Shown here: positions 24,863 to 27,644 of the stretch, one piece after another
How the letters are laid out: each line of letters starts with the position of its first letter
How positions within the stretch are numbered: the first letter of the stretch is position 1
Source: Flavobacteriales bacterium UBA7382
Lineage (GTDB): Bacteria > Bacteroidota > Bacteroidia > Flavobacteriales_D > Sanyastnellaceae
Assembly: GCA_002469765.1 (NCBI GenBank)
Contig: DKNS01000060.1
Location: forward strand, 1-27,644
Direction of reading: 5' to 3'
Length of the DNA: 27,644 nucleotides
Translations under genes and position numbers: made by a program
Notes under the pieces: model-generated
Told to the model about the DNA's origin: nothing
Databases searched by the model: none
What the model saw: only the letters and a program-made list of their open reading frames with translations

Positions 24863-25276
24863 TCAATCGAACACTGAAAGGGGCTCAATGGCCCCCGACA
24901 CCTCAGGATCTAACGCAATGGCGTAAGAGACTTCACGAAGTTGACGGAGTTGGGTTAGGAATTCATGGGCGGCCAGCTCGTGGTGGTTGAGCAAGACCAC
25001 AAAGTCCAGCCCCGACACTCCCTCCAAGAGCATGCCCTCCGGCAGTCTGTTCAGCACCAACGTCACCGCGATGCCATCGGCTTCGTTGACGTACCTCATG
25101 GATGGATGGACCGTCTCGGTTTCGCGGCCATGTGTAGACACCACATCCTGGTCGCACGACATGGCCCACCCAAACGCCTTGTTCATCGACCATGCCAAAC
25201 GGTGGCATCCGGAGGTCGAACTCAGCCCAAACAACTCATAATCTGGCACGTATTCCCATTCCAGCGTGTGGAGCAT
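24863..25276 (-). CDS. IPExxxVDY family protein
   Basis: This 137-residue soluble protein is recognised mainly by place and layout: in Bacteroidota the IPExxxVDY family lies between rnc and pyk, as it does here. The N-terminal part has VPDYELFGLSSTSGCHRLAWSMN. The motif that names the family is weak: LLEGVSGLDFVVLL takes the place of IPExxxVDYFL, keeping the Glu and the Asp-aromatic pair. A C-terminal FLTQLRQLREVSYAIALDPE matches the usual ending. The function is unknown. It starts two bases after the rnc stop, so the two are almost certainly co-translated. The family assignment is fairly firm from synteny and C-terminal likeness, less so from the motif itself. Confidence 0.8.
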   Translation of the reverse strand: MLHTLEWEYVPDYELFGLSSTSGCHRLAWSMNKAFGWAMSCDQDVVSTHGRETETVHPSMRYVNEADGIAVTLVLNRLPEGMLLEGVSGLDFVVLLNHHELAAHEFLTQLRQLREVSYAIALDPEVSGAIEPLSVFD

Positions 25277-25278
25277 GG

Positions 25279-26115
25279 TCAGTCTTTGGGGGTCGGTTTC
25301 CTGCGGCGTCTGCGACGCTGCGGCTTGGGCTTGGACTTGGTGTTGTCTTCGGAGCTTGCTTCCGCGCGTTTGGAATCCCCTTGACGGCGGTCGAACACTT
25401 TTTTCCAGGCCCGACGCGCAGCCGCCTGCTCGGCCAATTTCTTGCTCCGTCCAATGCCAATGCCCAACAGTTCACCGTTGATCTTGGCAGAAATCTCGTA
25501 ACGCTCCTCGCCTCCGTTGCTGTCGTCGCGAATCACCTCAAACGTCAACTTCTTCTTGCGCTTGGACGCCCAATGGTGCAGCTTGCTCTTGAAATCCCGT
25601 GTCTCGTTGACTTGATCTTCAAGGCCATGGCGCTTCAACATGGCCAACAACGCGCTCCTGGTCTTGTCGAACCCATGGTCGAGGTAGACTGCGCCGATCA
25701 AGGCCTCAAGCGCGTTGCCCACCATGGTGTCATGAATGTCCTCGCGGCGCATTTTGGCCTTGATGAGGTGGTGCAAGCCCATTTTCTTGCCCAGCAAGTT
25801 GAGGTTCTTGCGGTTGACGATGCGGCTTTTCCGTTTGGTCAACTCCCCCTCCTGGGCCTCCGGGAAATTCCTGTAGAGGTAATGGGCCATGGTCATGTCC
25901 AAGACCACATCACCCAAAAATTCAAGACGCTCGTTGCTCTTCAATCCTGTCTTGTCCCCGTCCAGCATGGAGCTGTGCGTGCAAGCTTCATCGTACGCAC
26001 CGCGGTTCCTCGCCCTGGTGCGCAGACCAAACTCTCGACGCACAAGGGTCGTGATGTCTCTGTCCGGCCCCGACTGGGAAACCTGTCCCAACCGCTGCAG
26101 AACTGTACGAATCAT
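25279..26115 (-). CDS. rnc: Ribonuclease III
   Basis: RNase III cleaves double-stranded RNA, including rRNA precursors. The 278-residue protein has the catalytic domain (about 15-170) with NERLEFLGDVVLD (E62, E65, D69) and GNALEALIGAVYLDHGF. The position that is Asp114 in the E. coli enzyme is N134 here, while the catalytic glutamate is E137; I recall Asn at this position in other Bacteroidota enzymes. A double-stranded-RNA-binding domain follows at about 178-250 (DFKSKLHHWASKRKK, SKKLAEQAAARRAW). The last 25 residues are a basic tail with six arginines in a row. The ATG at 26115 overlaps the fabF stop (ATGA), so the longer frame to 26301 is rejected. Confidence 0.96.
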   Translation of the reverse strand: MIRTVLQRLGQVSQSGPDRDITTLVRREFGLRTRARNRGAYDEACTHSSMLDGDKTGLKSNERLEFLGDVVLDMTMAHYLYRNFPEAQEGELTKRKSRIVNRKNLNLLGKKMGLHHLIKAKMRREDIHDTMVGNALEALIGAVYLDHGFDKTRSALLAMLKRHGLEDQVNETRDFKSKLHHWASKRKKKLTFEVIRDDSNGGEERYEISAKINGELLGIGIGRSKKLAEQAAARRAWKKVFDRRQGDSKRAEASSEDNTKSKPKPQRRRRRRKPTPKD

Positions 26116-27371
26116 GAAAAGGCCTTGAACACCACTGAAGCGTTGTGGCCCCCAAAGCCAAACGTGTTGCTCAACGCCGCGCGCACTGGGCGCTTCTCGG
26201 CTTGATTCAGGGTGAAATTCAGCTTGGCGTCGAGATTCTCGTCCTCGTGCTCGTGGTTGATGGTGGGGGGCACCACCTGGTCCACGATGGACATGATGCA
26301 CGCCATGGCTTCCACGGCACCCGCGGCGCCAAGCAAATGACCTGTCATGCTCTTGGTGGAACTGATGTTCAGCTTGTAAGCGTCCTCGCCAAACACCTGC
26401 TGAATCGCCTTGACCTCCGCCACATCTCCAAGCGGGGTGGATGTGCCGTGCACGTTGACGTAGTCGATGTCTGCGGGAGTCATCCCGGCGTCATCCATGG
26501 CGTTTTTCATCACGTTCCGTGCCCCAAAACCTTCAGGGTGTGGCGCTGTGATGTGGTGGGCATCTGCGGTCATGCCACCACCCACCATTTCACAATAAAT
26601 CCTGGCACCACGGGCACGGGCGTGTTCGAGGTCTTCCAAAATGATGCCGCCCCCGCCCTCACCAAGAACAAATCCGTCGCGCGTTGAGTCAAAGGGACGC
26701 GAAGCTCGAGCAGGGTCGTCGTTGCGTGTGGACAGGGCCTTCAATGCGTTAAATCCGCCAATGCCCCCTTCCGTCACAGCCGCCTCTGATCCGCCCGTCA
26801 CCACCACGTCGGCCTTGCCGAGACGGATGGTGTTGAACGCGTCAATCAACGCATGCGTGGAACTCGCGCATGCCGACACTGTGGCGTAGTTGGGCCCACG
26901 AAGGTTGTTGCGGATGCTGATGTGACCAGGCGCGATGTCCGTGATCATCATCGGGATGAAGAACGGCGAAAACCGGGGGGTGCCGTCTCCAGTGTAGAAG
27001 TTCTTGGCTTCGTTCATGAAAGTCTGAAAACCTCCAATGCCAGAACCCCAAATGACCCCTGCCCGGTCTGGATCGAGGTTGCCACCTTCTTCCGCAGACA
27101 GACCGGCATCTTTCAGCGCCATCTCCGCAGTGACCACGGCATACTGTGTGAACAAGTCCATCTTTCGTGAATCCTTGCGGTGGATCCACTCAGAGGGGTC
27201 AAAACCTTTGACCTCGCATGCAAACTGTGTCTTGAAATTCGTCGCGTCAAATCGCGTGATCGGCGCGGCTCCGCTCCGCCCTTGAACCAAGTTGGCCCAA
27301 AAAGACTGGACGTCATTGCCGAGGGGCGTCAAAGCCCCCAAGCCCGTGACTGCGACGCGACGAAGTTCCAA
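26112..27371 (-). CDS. fabF: Beta-ketoacyl-ACP synthase II
   Basis: FabF extends acyl chains on the acyl carrier protein in fatty-acid synthesis. The 419-residue protein has the Cys-His-His triad of the family: C168 in VSACASSTHA, H308 in NVHGTSTPLGD and H345 in MTGHLLGAAGAVEAMA. It also has GFVLGEGGGGIILED and a closing NTFGFGGHNASVVF. The start is a TTG (27369-27371): the conserved N-terminus ELRRVAVTGLG begins right after it, and no ATG or GTG occurs in frame between the acpP stop and this point. The acpP gene encoding its substrate carrier lies 35 bases upstream, and rnc overlaps its 3' end, so acpP-fabF-rnc form an operon. Confidence 0.96.
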   Translation of the reverse strand: MELRRVAVTGLGALTPLGNDVQSFWANLVQGRSGAAPITRFDATNFKTQFACEVKGFDPSEWIHRKDSRKMDLFTQYAVVTAEMALKDAGLSAEEGGNLDPDRAGVIWGSGIGGFQTFMNEAKNFYTGDGTPRFSPFFIPMMITDIAPGHISIRNNLRGPNYATVSACASSTHALIDAFNTIRLGKADVVVTGGSEAAVTEGGIGGFNALKALSTRNDDPARASRPFDSTRDGFVLGEGGGGIILEDLEHARARGARIYCEMVGGGMTADAHHITAPHPEGFGARNVMKNAMDDAGMTPADIDYVNVHGTSTPLGDVAEVKAIQQVFGEDAYKLNISSTKSMTGHLLGAAGAVEAMACIMSIVDQVVPPTINHEHEDENLDAKLNFTLNQAEKRPVRAALSNTFGFGGHNASVVFKAFS

Positions 27372-27406
27372 AACAGCGGTGGTTGAGCTGAGTCCGAAAG
27401 CTGGAC

Positions 27407-27643
27407 TTAGCCGACGTTCTTGGAGATGTAATCGACCGCCTGGCCCACAGTGCTGATCTTCTCAGCTTGGTCGTCTGGGATGGCGATGTTGAATTCCTTC
27501 TCGAACTCCATGATCAATTCCACGGTGTCCAAAGAGTCCGCGCCCAAATCGTTGGTAAATGACGCTTCAGTGGAAACTTCGCCTGCATCGACGCCCAACT
27601 TGTCCACGATGATCGCGGTGACTTTTTCTTGAATATCAGACAT
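27407..27643 (-). CDS. acpP: Acyl carrier protein
   Basis: This 78-residue acidic protein carries fatty acyl chains on a phosphopantetheine arm. The attachment serine is S37 in LGADSLDTVELIMEFE. The N-terminus MSDIQEKVTAIIVDKLGVDAG and the C-terminus QAVDYISKNVG are typical of bacterial AcpP, and the length is normal. The gene is complete, with the ATG one base from the right edge of the window; its promoter lies outside. It is followed by fabF after 35 bases. Confidence 0.98.
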   Translation of the reverse strand: MSDIQEKVTAIIVDKLGVDAGEVSTEASFTNDLGADSLDTVELIMEFEKEFNIAIPDDQAEKISTVGQAVDYISKNVG

Positions 27644-27644
27644 G

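Noticed and set aside
24756..24866. A longer pyruvate kinase starting at TTG 24866
   Set aside because: The 37 extra residues are not part of the family, and the ATG at 24755 gives the standard length.
26116..26301. A longer RNase III starting inside fabF
   Set aside because: The extra 62 residues are out-of-frame fabF sequence. The ATG at 26115 overlapping the fabF stop is the natural start.
1..27644. CRISPR array, tRNA, rRNA, insertion sequence, prophage or restriction genes
   Set aside because: I looked for regular repeats, tRNA-like cloverleaves, transposase or integrase motifs and terminal inverted repeats and found none. The region reads as core chromosome.

Overview
The window is a dense, largely housekeeping stretch of a Bacteroidota chromosome, most likely from a high-GC Flavobacteriales-like lineage (by eye clearly GC-rich, not measured). 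The assignment rests on genes that are characteristic of the phylum: gldH (gliding motility), an IPExxxVDY-family protein, a DUF2480 protein, a DUF6341-like small membrane protein, a large-type IspG, a eukaryote-like IleRS, a degenerate TraR/DksA protein and a type IX secretion (T9SS) C-terminal sorting domain. Shine-Dalgarno sites are not evident. Instead, promoter elements of the Bacteroidota type (TAnnTTTG and TAnnTTCG) recur next to genes. I support 23 protein genes. I see no tRNA, rRNA, CRISPR, insertion sequence, integrase or phage gene. No gap between genes is longer than about 125 bases.

Layout. Bases 1-1662 carry the 3' part of purD, a convergent small membrane protein gene, and purQ. 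Bases 1736-8462 (+ strand) carry dxs, DUF2480-polA (ATGA overlap), and a pair encoding a lipoprotein and a small secreted protein, closed by a strong terminator at about 8490-8519. Bases 8539-16825 (all - strand) read, in transcription order, recO, TonB-dependent receptor, holB, ricT, gldH, and a T9SS-exported M43 metalloprotease. The divergent ispG (16901-18856, +) converges with an ileS-dksA-lspA unit whose ends abut with one base between stop codons. The right end (- strand) is acpP-fabF-rnc-IPExxxVDY-pyk, a common Bacteroidota arrangement, with pyk lying upstream of ileS on the same strand.

Functional themes. Purine synthesis is represented by purD and purQ, the MEP isoprenoid pathway by dxs and ispG, and fatty-acid synthesis by acpP and fabF. 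DNA replication and repair genes are polA, holB and recO. RNA processing and translation genes are rnc, ricT and ileS. Envelope and export genes are lspA, gldH, the TonB receptor, two lipoproteins and the T9SS protease. LspA would process the two lipoproteins, and GldH belongs to the gliding machinery that is linked to the T9SS.

I did not find an obviously new defence, mobile or biosynthetic system. The points most worth following are: (1) an IleRS whose HIGH signature is swapped to GIHH, a form linked to mupirocin hyper-resistance; (2) a repeated arrangement in which a TAnnTT(T/C)G promoter element sits only 3-5 bases before the ATG of at least four genes, implying leaderless transcripts; (3) several smaller oddities in start codons, overlaps, active-site substitutions and basic low-complexity tails.
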